The notes under the pieces were generated by a model, which had not been told where the DNA came from, searched no databases, and worked only from the letters and a program-made list of their open reading frames with translations. Positions 29,479 through 39,700 of a stretch of DNA of 44,261 bases are shown here, piece after piece; position 1 is the first letter of the stretch, and each line of letters opens with the position of its first letter. The DNA comes from Perkinsus olseni (lineage: Eukaryota > Perkinsozoa > Perkinsida). The stretch covers positions 1 through 44,261 of the forward strand of contig JABANN010000275.1 in assembly GCA_013115125.1 (NCBI GenBank). The letters run 5' to 3'. The translations under genes and the position numbers were made by a program.

Positions 29479-30568
29479 ATGCCATTCGGAGGCAAGGGTA
29501 AAGGGAAGGGACGTGGAGGGGGACCGTAAGTCCAGGGATGAGACCGGAACAGTCAGGTTAGCCTAGCGCGTCACCGTGAATGCATCGAACTGTCTCTCGT
29601 TGTGCGCCGGAATGCGTAGTTGTGGGAAGTCATGAAATCAAGTAAAAGCAGTGGCTTCAATACTGACTGACCGTCTCAGGCGGTTCGGTGGTGAAAGACG
29701 AGGTCCTTTGGCGGCGCCTCCTCCACCTTACCCTTCTACGTATGAAGTGTCCGAGTTCCAGGGCTTGACGCAAGAAGACGAGATGCTCGTCAGTTACCAG
29801 AGAGACCTTGTCAACTACTGGATTCAGTGAGCAGCGCAGAGGATTCGTGCTTGACTCGGTGGGGTCCTCCGCCACTCGCTTCTTCTCAGAGTTTCGACGT
29901 CCGAGCGTTCAGTGAGCTTCACTTCGTCTGGGGCGGTGCAGGCGTCGAAGCGGCGGAAGCTGAGCCAACCTGGTTGGCGCGAAACGGAAAAAGAGTCGGG
30001 CGAAAGTCTCTGGAAACAGCTCGTCACGTGAGTCTGTTCGAGATCATCCTTTACGCCGCTCGGTGGTCCGCTAGTATTGAGAAATTGGCGAAGCCAATAT
30101 TACTCCCTGTGTATTCATCGTAGTGAGATCTCACTGTTTTATTGCCTTAGGGAAGTTGGCTCTCCCGACTACTTCCCACTGGAGCTGCAGACCGACACGC
30201 TGGCGACCTTCCGTTCCAAGGAAGCAAACGAGCGACGGAAAAATCGGAAAAGCTTGCTCAAGAGGCTTGAACAGGCAAGTATCCGAGGTTGAACCAGAAG
30301 TTGGACGCTGCTCTTTCTAGGCCGGAGGCGAGGCGGACGATGATGGTGGAGAGTCTGATGATGATGGTAACGAGGCCATGGAGGAGTATGTCGAAGTAAC
30401 GGATAACGAGAGCTTCGGAGGGGATGACTATGAGATAACTGGTGAGTTGACTGCCATCTTCCCTTTCCAGTTGGATAGCGTATTTCCTGTCCAGGTGAGT
30501 TCGAAGATGAAGGTGCTCGAGGAGGAGACGAAGATGATGATGAAGGAGGGCCGGCAGACTACTTTTAG
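29479..30568 (+). CDS. RPC31-like: RNA polymerase III subunit RPC31/RPC7-like (6 exons)
   Basis: Exons 29479-29525, 29680-29826, 29890-30027, 30151-30274, 30321-30441 and 30495-30568 join in phase to 216 residues. It starts MPFGGKGKGKGRGGGP (Gly/Lys/Arg-rich, as in RPC31), then LAAPPPPYPSTYEV with EFQGLTQEDEMLVSYQRDLV, the conserved PPPxxP...ExxxLxxxQ segment of RPC7/POLR3G. A basic middle (ASKRRKLSQPGWRE), DYFPLELQ and a long Asp/Glu tail ending DEDDDEGGPADYF follow, as the family has. Subunit C31 belongs to the Pol III trimer used for initiation at tRNA and 5S genes in the nucleus. Intron 4 (30275-30320) is GC-AG with donor CAG/GCAAGT; no GT alternative keeps the phase. Confidence 0.75.
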
Positions 30569-31762
30569 TTTCTTTACGTCAAGCTTTTGGTGTTTGGTTT
30601 CGCAGTTGTTATTCAAAAAAGTTGCACAACCTGAGAGCGAACCCCTACTCGAACACACAACCTCGAATTGACAGATCGACAAGACTAGGAATACTCGTGA
30701 AGTACTGGAGTAGCGAGAGAAAGTGTACAGTTCCCGGGCTCGCCCTGGCAGTAAGCCAATTGGCCGAGAATTACCGTATCGACACAATAACAAGAGCCAG
30801 CGGCGCCCGAAGTTCGGGTTTCTGAGCATACTGAGTTGCCATGCCTTTCCGCAAAACAAGATACAGGCGGTCTGTGTGGCCAGCCAGCGTACTGCTATGG
30901 CAAACTCCTGTGAAACGCTAACCTTTAAAAATACGACACGTGCGTAACACGAGGGGATGGCATTGGATTCACGTACATCTGCTGCCACTAAGAGTGTTAG
31001 CTTCCGGATTGGAGAGTAAGTCTCAGCTAGGGCATGGACTTGTGGAGGCTCGAAGGTGATTCTTGTGGTGGACAGTGTGACAGACACTGTGGACAGCGCC
31101 AGTGTTCCGTGGTCGTGCACAGCCCCCACACCTGGGAGCGGATTCTGCCGGGAGGAAAGGAAGTACCTTAGCTGACTAAGACCTCGCCCTGAGAGCAACA
31201 TTCTTGGTTTGATGCTTGCACCCCAGCAGAGGCTTCATGAGCAGGGCCTACTCAATAGGCTAAGCTGTTCCCCCATAGAGAGGCTCATCGGCATAAGTCT
31301 AACTAAGCCGTACTGTCGACGTGGACTTGGAAGTTTAAATTCACACACACGGACGGTCCGTGTCACCTTCTGTGCGGGCCCGTGATTCACGCACAAAGGG
31401 TGACACGGACCCTATGGGCAGAGTGGATGTAACCTCGAAGATCCGTACGCTGTGTCGTTTTCCCGTTTGTGCATTAATTGTGGGTGGTAAGGAAAGGAAC
31501 GTTTTTATTGGCGAACTTCCTACCTCGCCGTTCCATTAAAGCCTCGGCCATTGATCGGATCACCAGTGTTCGGGTTCGTGCTATCCCCTTCTCACACTCC
31601 CGTACCATGGGTTTTTACTTTGTCGGCTCCACTAGGGCGACTGGTGGACCTCTGACCGTCGCTATCCAGCAGCACGCTCTCCTCTCATGCCGCCTTGCAA
31701 TAGTATGGCGAGACACTGGTAATAGTAGCTCAGTTCCGTAAGGTGTTATACATTTACCGCTA
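30569..31762. other. intergenic stretch with a large hairpin
   Basis: No convincing gene. A long minus-strand frame (30428-31201, 257 codons) overlaps the Pol III subunit exons and has no domain. The hairpin at 31355-31411 is the main structure. Confidence 0.4.
31355..31411. repeat. 57-nt hairpin with two paired blocks
   Basis: GGTCCGTGTCACC pairs with GGTGACACGGACC, and inside it TGTGCG pairs with CGCACA, separated by 3-base bulges on each side. The loop is about 13 bases. It lies in non-coding DNA 350 bases upstream of the secreted-protein gene. Confidence 0.75.
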
Positions 31763-32764
31763 ATGCTCCTTCACGTGATCGCCCCCATGTCCTTCATCGC
31801 TATTCTAGCCCATGGTGGTGGCAATAACCGCTGCGGCACCACAACCCGACCGATACCGACTCTAAGCCCTACTACCCCCTGCCCCACAGCGGTTGTGAGT
31901 ACCCCTCTCAAGCCCACTGGCGGCATTTTCGAGCGCCCTGGCCAATTTGTCTACCAGACTCACGGTCCAAGTCCCGTGAAGATGATCTACTTCTTTGCGG
32001 ACCCTGTCTTACCTTCCGGTCCCAGTATGTTCTCCATACAGTGTGGAACTGGAGCACCATATCAGACTAACTGGATTGACCCTATCCCTGGGCCAGACGA
32101 CCATGATCGTTTGATTGCTGGAGCAAAAGCTGCCTGTCCCCTAGCTGGCATCGGCCCCGGTGATTTTACCGTATTTAAACTCGATCAACGAGGTCGGGTG
32201 ATCACCAGCTTCGGAGGGAAGGATATTCTCCTCGAGCGCGTCTGGCACCCTTTCTACCCTGGGACGTATAACTCGGAGCCAGGTTCTCCATTAGAGATGC
32301 ATTACAACGTCAGCATGGACGGAACCGTTGCTGTGATTCTCAGCTGCGCTACCAGTGGCACCGGCTTTAAGAAGTTCAAACTCGAAGGTACGGGTATTGG
32401 CAACCCCTACAAGTTGGAGCCGATGGAGGGCGGAGAGACGTTGAAGGACCTAGTCGACACCCTTAAATGGGTATGCCCTGATTTACCGGAAGAGTACTTT
32501 CTCATAAACAACTATCAGACGGGGGATTCGCGAGCGAAGAAAAGATTTATGTTACTGGCGACTACTTCATTTCTAGTCTTCAAAGACTATCAAAATCATC
32601 ACAATTTTCCTAACTTCACCCTCCTGTTGTTGGCGACTTTTCCGATCCAGTTTTCCCTCCTCAGGAGACCAGGATCAGCTAGTGACGTTCGCGTCGGTTC
32701 CAGAATTCTCTTACGCGTTAACCTCAACTGGAAATCAACACTCCAGATAACCTACCCTGGTTAA
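31763..32764 (+). CDS. secreted protein of unknown function
   Basis: Met at 31763 begins a signal peptide (MLLHVIAPMSFIAILAHGG). A Thr/Pro/Cys-rich linker follows, then a globular beta-rich part: GGIFERPGQFVYQTHGPSP, KMIYFFADPVLPSG, HYNVSMDGTVAVILSC and NPYKLEPMEGGETLKDL. It is clearly coding to about residue 255. After that the frame turns hydrophobic and may be intron. An acceptor at 32663-32664 opens an alternative last exon (DQDQLVTFASVPEFSYALTS) ending at 32750, but no phase-matching donor was settled. The family is not recognised; probably an extracellular or surface protein. Confidence 0.6.
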   Translation: MLLHVIAPMSFIAILAHGGGNNRCGTTTRPIPTLSPTTPCPTAVVSTPLKPTGGIFERPGQFVYQTHGPSPVKMIYFFADPVLPSGPSMFSIQCGTGAPYQTNWIDPIPGPDDHDRLIAGAKAACPLAGIGPGDFTVFKLDQRGRVITSFGGKDILLERVWHPFYPGTYNSEPGSPLEMHYNVSMDGTVAVILSCATSGTGFKKFKLEGTGIGNPYKLEPMEGGETLKDLVDTLKWVCPDLPEEYFLINNYQTGDSRAKKRFMLLATTSFLVFKDYQNHHNFPNFTLLLLATFPIQFSLLRRPGSASDVRVGSRILLRVNLNWKSTLQITYPG

Positions 32765-33990
32765 TTCGTCGACCAGTGTGGTAGTGAATCGGTGACGACT
32801 GTTGAGGAGTCAATCCCTAGGCTACGTCCCGCCACTCACTCACAATTAGCGATTTTGAGTTCAGTTCGTCGGACGGGGTGTCAATACTGTGTTCGAGGCA
32901 ATAGACTTTCAAACCAGATCTCGATTGGAGAAGGGTACGCAAGGAGCATAAGCCTAGATGAACCAGATGATGGTAGTTGTCGATAAACGACTCGCTTCAA
33001 GCGAGTCACACGAAGCGCCAATGCAAACCAGCAGGTTGTGCACCAACCTAGTCCCGAATCTGAGCTCGTGGACATGTGGGGCGTAAGTAAGCCCATATCC
33101 AAGGCCATCACAAACTCTCGAGTTAAGAGTCTTAACCAAAGTTTGGTAGTATCATCAATTCAATCACTCACTCGAATTTCGCTGCGAGCTCTTCACGACG
33201 GCTCGCGGCGCAAACGTTCTCTAGGGGGTAAAAACCTCAAGTTCCCGACGCAATTCTTTTCCACTTCAGAAGCATGTAAAAATTTCCGCTCCTGTTCGCC
33301 TGTGTCTCGCTCGCTCTAATGAATGACACCACCTGTGCTTGGACTCGAACCTTCGATTCAGGACCTACACTAAGCTCGATTAGTGACATTCGGATAGTCA
33401 CCTTCGAATGGAAGTGGATACTTGACGATGCGTCAATGATGAATGAGAATTGCACCCAGTCGTACTCAATCAATGAGTACTACTTTCGGGTCTCTTATTT
33501 CTCGGTACCCATTCAAGGTACTTTCCGCACGGATATTTTCCGTTCATCGGTTACCTGTGTGAGGTCACCTCACTGAGGTGAGTAGTATCCGCCCTGTATT
33601 CCGACTGTCTTCCGGTATTCTAACTTCTCCGCCGCCCGGTTCTCATTGTGGGCCACAATTTGTGGCACGCGCTACGATCATCTAAACCCTTCCACAAAAT
33701 TATATCCCATCGCCTTTTTTTTCTCATTTCTTGCCATTCATCGCGATTGAGTGTCTGAAACTTGAAACATACGGGGTAATCAAGCATGGAGAAAAACATG
33801 TATAAAATTCAAATCGGATATCGCTCGCCCTAGTAAAATATCCGAAACCGTCGATTTCAGCACGTCCACAAAGAATTTCTTTGTGATATTTCTTTGAAAG
33901 AAATATCACATAATGCCCTATGAAGTTCATAGTATGAATAATTCATAGTATGAATTATTTCAACGCAATGACACCATCATTTGCTAATAG
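32765..33990. other. gene-free stretch with several palindromes
   Basis: No exon is supported. It holds single-base-spaced palindromes at 32989-33007, 33565-33581, 33645-33659 and 33882-33910, and a box B-like GGTTCGAGTCC on the minus strand near 33347, again without a full tRNA. Confidence 0.5.
33882..33910. repeat. perfect palindrome, 14-bp arms, one central base
   Basis: Arm TGTGATATTTCTTT, central G, then the exact reverse complement. The reverse copy of the 704-727 word follows directly at about 33918-33941. Confidence 0.85.
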
Positions 33991-34004
33991 AAAATACATA
34001 GGAA

Positions 34005-34760
34005 CTAACAGTATTTCGTGGAACCACCATGGCACTTGAAAGCTTCGACCAGGCGACTCCTAGTCGATTTTGTGAGAGCCTTGATGTCGTCTTGATGCCG
34101 GCCTCGGCCACCTCCGCAGACGAGCAGAACCAGCTTACCCCAGCGATATTCAATACAGTTGAGGTCTGGACTTTTCGCGGGCCATGCCGAGCACGCCACT
34201 CCATTGCGGACCGCAATTTGCGGTCGAGTCATGGCCTGATGGAGAGAGACACGTGCGGACGGGCACCTTGTTGGACGGTATACTGCACCCCATTCTCCCT
34301 TGCCTCTTCCGTTAAAGCCAGAAGATCGGCCTCGAGAAACGCCTGATATCCGTCACTGTTCAGGCTTCCCTGAATCTCGACAAGCGCGACCTCCTGATCT
34401 CTTGCTATGGCGACCAGATCATTATGGATCCTCATCCGAAAGAACGCTTCGATAGAGTGGGCTTCCGCTGCCCGGGGAATGCCCAACGGTAATAGATGCC
34501 GTCCGGGCCATCGAGATTGAAGCGTTTCTCGTCAGAGAAGATCCAGGTCTAGAAGTCGGTGCCGGCTGCCAGATGTCCAGAGGCGAATTCAACCCGTGCG
34601 GTATTCGTCTAGTATTTTTGCTCTCCTTTTCATTCGGCCGCCGGTAGCAGTGGCCCCGAGTTCATACGTGCGGGACTCTCGAAATGTGACGCGATCGATT
34701 CTCAGACGCCTCGCAAGATGCCAAGTCTTTACCCTTACCATCCCCAGGCTGTGTTTCTCA
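34005..34760 (-). mobile_element. broken Tc1/mariner transposase remnant
   Basis: The minus strand shows, across frames, an HTH-like part (LARRLRIDRVTFRESRTYEL), the core FSDEKRFNLDGPDGIYYRW and then SPDLNCIEYRW, the classic DDE blocks of Tc1/mariner (first Asp in SDE, SPDLNxIE with the last acidic residue). The second Asp block falls near VQQGARPHVS, where the expected QDNAPxH is worn. At least two frameshifts and a stop separate the blocks, so it is dead. Terminal repeats were not found with certainty; the 33918-33941 word is a candidate left end. Confidence 0.75.
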
Positions 34761-36500
34761 CGGTGTGGTAGGCATGCTCAGTTAACGCAACGGTGGGATT
34801 TGATCCGAGATGGCAACTTCTCACCCAAGTCAAAACCGCGGATAGAATACCCGTCTTGATGACATCCGCGATAGGGCGAGGAAGGAAGGCACTATATGCA
34901 TATAGCTTCAACGGGGCTGAATCACCAATGCAATCAGATAGGGCTAGGGACAGAGTCCTCTCGAACTTGTCATAGCTAGAATATCGCTTACTAGCGTTAT
35001 TATCTTGCAAGACGTTGGTTAACGTGGGATCATAATAGCTGTCCTTGCGCACTGGCAACGACCAGGACTTGCTGAAACCGGTACGGCTCGAACCAATCTA
35101 ACGACCATCACTACACCATTTCCAGACCTAATTTGTAGAACCTCAGAGCAAATTAGTAAAACCCCAGAGCAATTTAATAAAGCCCAGGCCAAATTAGGGC
35201 TTCACGCGATCGCCATCATGGAGGCGCATTCCTCTACTCAAACTCAGATAAAGTGAACCGCAAGAAACAGCAAGAGCGGTGTAGGCTTGGGTAGGGTTGG
35301 GATTCCTCACTAGAAAGTGTGCAAATCCGAATACCGGAGGCTGCATCACTTACTACCACCAATGGTGATAGTAAGTGATGCAGCCATGGTGATTCACCAT
35401 GGTAACCGCCGAAAGAGCGGTTTCCAGTGGCGTTTCTTCGCAATGTAATAGAGTCGATTGCCACTTCGCAATTCCCGTCATTATCATCCCGTGCTCAACG
35501 CCATTTCGCGATAAACAGGTGCATGTGACATGCAGCATGTCCAATGAACCGGCTTATCGACATATAAGTGAGACCCTGTCTCCGACGCGCATAAGCACAG
35601 CAACTTCTATAGAAGAGAACCTCCTACCAAGTCAGTATAATTGAGATTTGCATGAAGGATTGGTTCACCTGGTGAACCGGGTGCATTCCACTCGGTAGCC
35701 TTCACCCCGCATGGATCACCCCTCTTGGCTCCACCGCGACTTCCTCGTCAGGAGGCGCTGAAAACTCACTTGTGGCGTCCGCAACCAATAATTCCACAAC
35801 TAACACTATTCAATAAGGAGACACGGAAATGCTCAAGCTACCACTCATGCACGTGATTGACGAAATCACTTCGTCAAAATAAATGAACCGCGAACTCCCG
35901 ATTCGGCTGCAACCTGAGAAGGGGATGGAATCGACCCAGCGAGCGAGCCGTGCCCTGTCAGGGCCCCCTGCAAGAATTCCGCTATCCCCGCTGCGAGAAG
36001 AGCTGTTCAGGTTGTCCCGGATTCGATGGAATAATCTTCGATGGAATCTTGGGATCTCGTATGATACGAGTCGTATCACAAATCGTGATACTGCGACACA
36101 CGTGAATCACAATATGACAACTTGTGATACGAGAACGTTCCGAACGTTACGTTCGCACGAGCTTCGCGCTACGAGGATTGGCTATTTTCGGCAAGATCCC
36201 CCGAGAGTCTCGGGCCGAGACCTTTTCCGCTTCTCCCACCGTCTATGAGTTATACTGAATTTCCTACGCAGTACAAGGCTCCCGTGAGGAGGAGTAACCC
36301 AAATTTTGAATGAGCGCTGGGCTGACGTTCGGTAATACCAAAGTTTGGTAACCAAACATACCCGTATCGAAAAATTCGACATTGAATACATACCTATTCC
36401 CTCGTTACCCCATCGTCCCTCTCTTCCCGATCATACAATCAATGGAGAATACTTCCAGAAGATCTCCTTCGTGCTCCGATTTCAGCGGCGTTCACGCCCA
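34761..36500. other. gene-free stretch rich in palindromes
   Basis: No exon is supported. A minus-strand frame near 35900-36079 is polar but isolated. The region holds palindromes at 35341-35402, 35662-35678, 36062-36078, 36134-36148, 36207-36221 and 36336-36350, and a box B-like GGTTCGAGCC (minus) near 35082. The C-terminal exon of the CFAP100-like gene may lie at its right edge. Confidence 0.45.
35341..35402. repeat. two hairpins directly joined
   Basis: The first hairpin is 35341-35383, with arms CTGCATCACTTACTA and its exact complement around a 13-base centre. The second, 35384-35402, has arms CCATGGTGA around a single T. No base separates them. Confidence 0.85.
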
Positions 36501-36717
36501 GCAACTGCAGACCGTCCAGTCAGAAGCTCCTCTCCGTCACGCTTACTTTAGAATATTCTTGCTCTCTCCGTTTCCTAGCGTCCTCAGCAGCTTGTTTTTT
36601 GTTCTTCGTAGCGTCCTGGGGAGACGACCGAAACCTAGTCAGTGTGAGCCATCCCTCGTCATGGGAGCCATTCTCGACAAGATTACCGTATCGGCTTCAC
36701 AGTGCCTCTTCCCTTAC

Positions 36718-39700
36718 TCGAAGATTCCATACGCTGATAAGCAGCCATCAGTCTCTGCTCGACCTTCTGTTTGTGGTCCTCTGCTTTCTGCACCCGCATC
36801 CTGTCTCGGCGAGTTTTCTCCACCTAGCATCACCCCTGCCCGTCAAGCGTTGAAAGCCTCAGCGACCTGTTTCTCCAGATCGTTGATGAGCTCCCCGTCT
36901 TGCTCGCCCAAGTCGTCGAGCTCTCCACCGATTTCTTCGATTCGGGCCTCGACCCCCTCAAGCATGTGCGAAATCTCTGCGAATTGAGATTCTCCAATAA
37001 TACAAGAGTACAACTGAGACAGGTAACGGCTACCTATCGCAAGAAGCTCACTCTCATCGATACGGAACATTCAACTGTTCTGAGGATACCAGAGGTCCAG
37101 TGGCACGCGATGCGATACGATGATAGAATCTATCAGATAGATGGAGCAGCCACACCTCTCTGACCCATAACTCGGTACGCTTGCCTGTTTTCTCTCTCGA
37201 GTTCTCACCCAATCTATAAGACGAGACGAGGTAAGGCGAGCAACTTACCTCCAGCACCTTTTTCTCCACATGTTGCAATTCCGCGTCGACCTTGTCAGTG
37301 CCGGACTTGTCAACCAGAGCGGCACTCAACGCTCTGCACGCCTTCTGTTCCATTCGCGCTGTTTTTTCAAGATTCTGAACCACGGGCATGACCCTACCCA
37401 GAGCCAGCACAGCGGAGCAGCTGAGCAACGACTTAGTTCTGTACGACATTGCGATGGAGAGTACGAGCGGATGACTCTACTCGTTTCTGTTCTCTCAGCT
37501 CTTCTTTCCTCATCCCCGCAGTTCTCTCGGTCTCCTCAAGTTTACTGGTCAACCCTGCGAGAACCTAGGACATGTGTCCTTGCCGTACAGCTAAGCGTTC
37601 GAACTTCGAAGGATCAACTAGGTAGAGGGACTTCTCACGCCGACACAGGGCCCCTAGGGGCAAAACGCACCTGATCCGACTCCGCTTCCAGCTGTATAGC
37701 GAGCAAGTTCTTGTCCTCAAGGGCCGTGAATATGTCTACCAGCTGCTCAGGCTCGGTGAAGTATCTGCCGGGAACGCCCTCATCGCGGGAACTACTAATT
37801 GAGCGACGCACTGCCTTCAGCTCAAAATGAGAATTGTGTACTCTGAGATATTGTCGTCCTGTCGATTGTCGCTCGCCAAAAAAGTTCTGGTGACGTTATC
37901 CAGTAGAAAATGTCAGACATTCAAACTAAAGTCGGATATTTCATGACAGTAGACATTCAATGTCTACTGCTAGGTTAGACTAATCTAGCATTGAACTGGC
38001 GATAAGTGATTGAGATGGGTCGAGAATCTCGACTCGAGATTGAGATCAACCTCTCCTGTATCTTGGTAGCAAATTGTTACTAGCAATCCTACGCAGGAGG
38101 ATCGGTATGAGCGGAATACCTTGCAGAGCCTATGCGCGTATGAGGTGGAATCTGAAGGACCTAGCGCCGCTAGGCTAGCGGTGGCCCGAAGACAAGAGGG
38201 CCAAACTTTTATCCGACTTGTATCACGTTATTGCGGCCAAATCCACTTCCACTGTACTTGGGTCATCGGTTGACCGTCTGACGGGCCGCCTCACTCGGGC
38301 AGCCCAACTTGGGCTACTCAGATAGCTCCAATGTATAGCTCTGAGCTGAGTTCCTTTTATGCGCTGCAGGCCAGTACCCGCAAACATCATCTTGACCGCC
38401 TTCGGGTTGGCTCGCATGAATGAGACCATGCGACGATTGCGTCTGGTATGGCCGAGTCTTGGTTATAGTATCGTCGTTGATCACATCAAGGGCGTCATTT
38501 TGCAGATTTTCTGTCCCGTTCGTCGGCAGTCGACGGTCGGCTGATGAGCGTGATGTAACATAAAAGGCCTTTGGGCAGGAGATCGATACGCACGCTGTTG
38601 GCTACCTCGAAAGACAGTAAGAGGAAGGGACCTTCGTTTGGTGCGACTTATACGCAACTTCGGAAAGACATTAACTACTTAGTGACGACGAAGTTCACTG
38701 GAAAACTGGACGGAGCTGGTGAAGTTGGTAAGAAAACTTCACATAGTATGAAGAGAACGGGTGTACGTTTAATGACGGATGTCAAAATACGGTTGAAAGC
38801 TATTGCTGACTACGGCCGTTGGAAGGATGTTCGGACAATGCAGAATTTCTGCTTGAGATACTATAGTGGCAGGTTGGGGCGTGTAAAGTTTACTCCAGTC
38901 GGATGTTAACTGTGCGGTGACTTCCAACCGACCTTTGTGAAACTATTATCTGACAATCCACCTTTAATACACTCGTGTTTTGTTTAATGAAGGAGATTGG
39001 GTGTGAAGCGAAGTAGGTCCTACTCAGTAGGATACCATAGACTGCTGACTCGACCTTGACCGGCTACGGAGTGGGGCAGCTAGTGTCCTACTGAACCGTG
39101 GTGGCCTCCAACTAAGAGTTGGCAGTGCCAACTTGGCAGTGCCAACTTGGCAACAGACATAGCCTTCTGTCTGGTTGCTATTTAGTTCTGGCACTGACGA
39201 AGATCGCACAGGTCAGAGCAGAGCCGCGCACTGCTCACACTCCCAACCTCTGCATCAAGGGGACTTCCGAAACCCGATATCGGGGTATTGTGTTTATCTG
39301 GATTGCAGTTACCCACGATTCAAGAGAATCTAATTCGGTGGTCTTGAATCTACCCAATCAACCCAATCGACTAGTGACTCACGCAGGTATCTCCTCGCCT
39401 GAGCTCTCAGACTCGATGCTTCGCTCAAGTTCCGTCCTGCTCGGATACTCCTTCGATAGCTCTTCCCTTCGTTTACTGATCATCTGATATGAACAACAAC
39501 GCTCACACCTGAGCAAACAAAGATCCGCATCTCGACTAGGGATTCTCGAGTGTGATGCGAACCGAGCCGAAGCAAACCTCGTGCAAAAAAGATATGCATT
39601 CAAAGACGGGCTGAAAAACATCAGTAAGGTTGTTCGCCTCCGTTTTATAATGCTACATAACGTAGCATTTAGATGATTCTGAACCACTGAATGATTGATT

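Noticed and set aside
30428-31201. A 257-codon minus-strand open frame
   Set aside because: It overlaps the last two exons of the Pol III subunit gene, shows no domain, signal peptide or splice logic, and has a random-looking composition.
33320-33390. Full tRNA gene on the minus strand
   Set aside because: Only a box B-like GGTTCGAGTCC is present; the acceptor and anticodon arms do not pair.
36382-36987. A 201-codon plus-strand open frame
   Set aside because: It is the antisense shadow of CFAP100-like exons, whose minus-strand frames match the family and join in phase.
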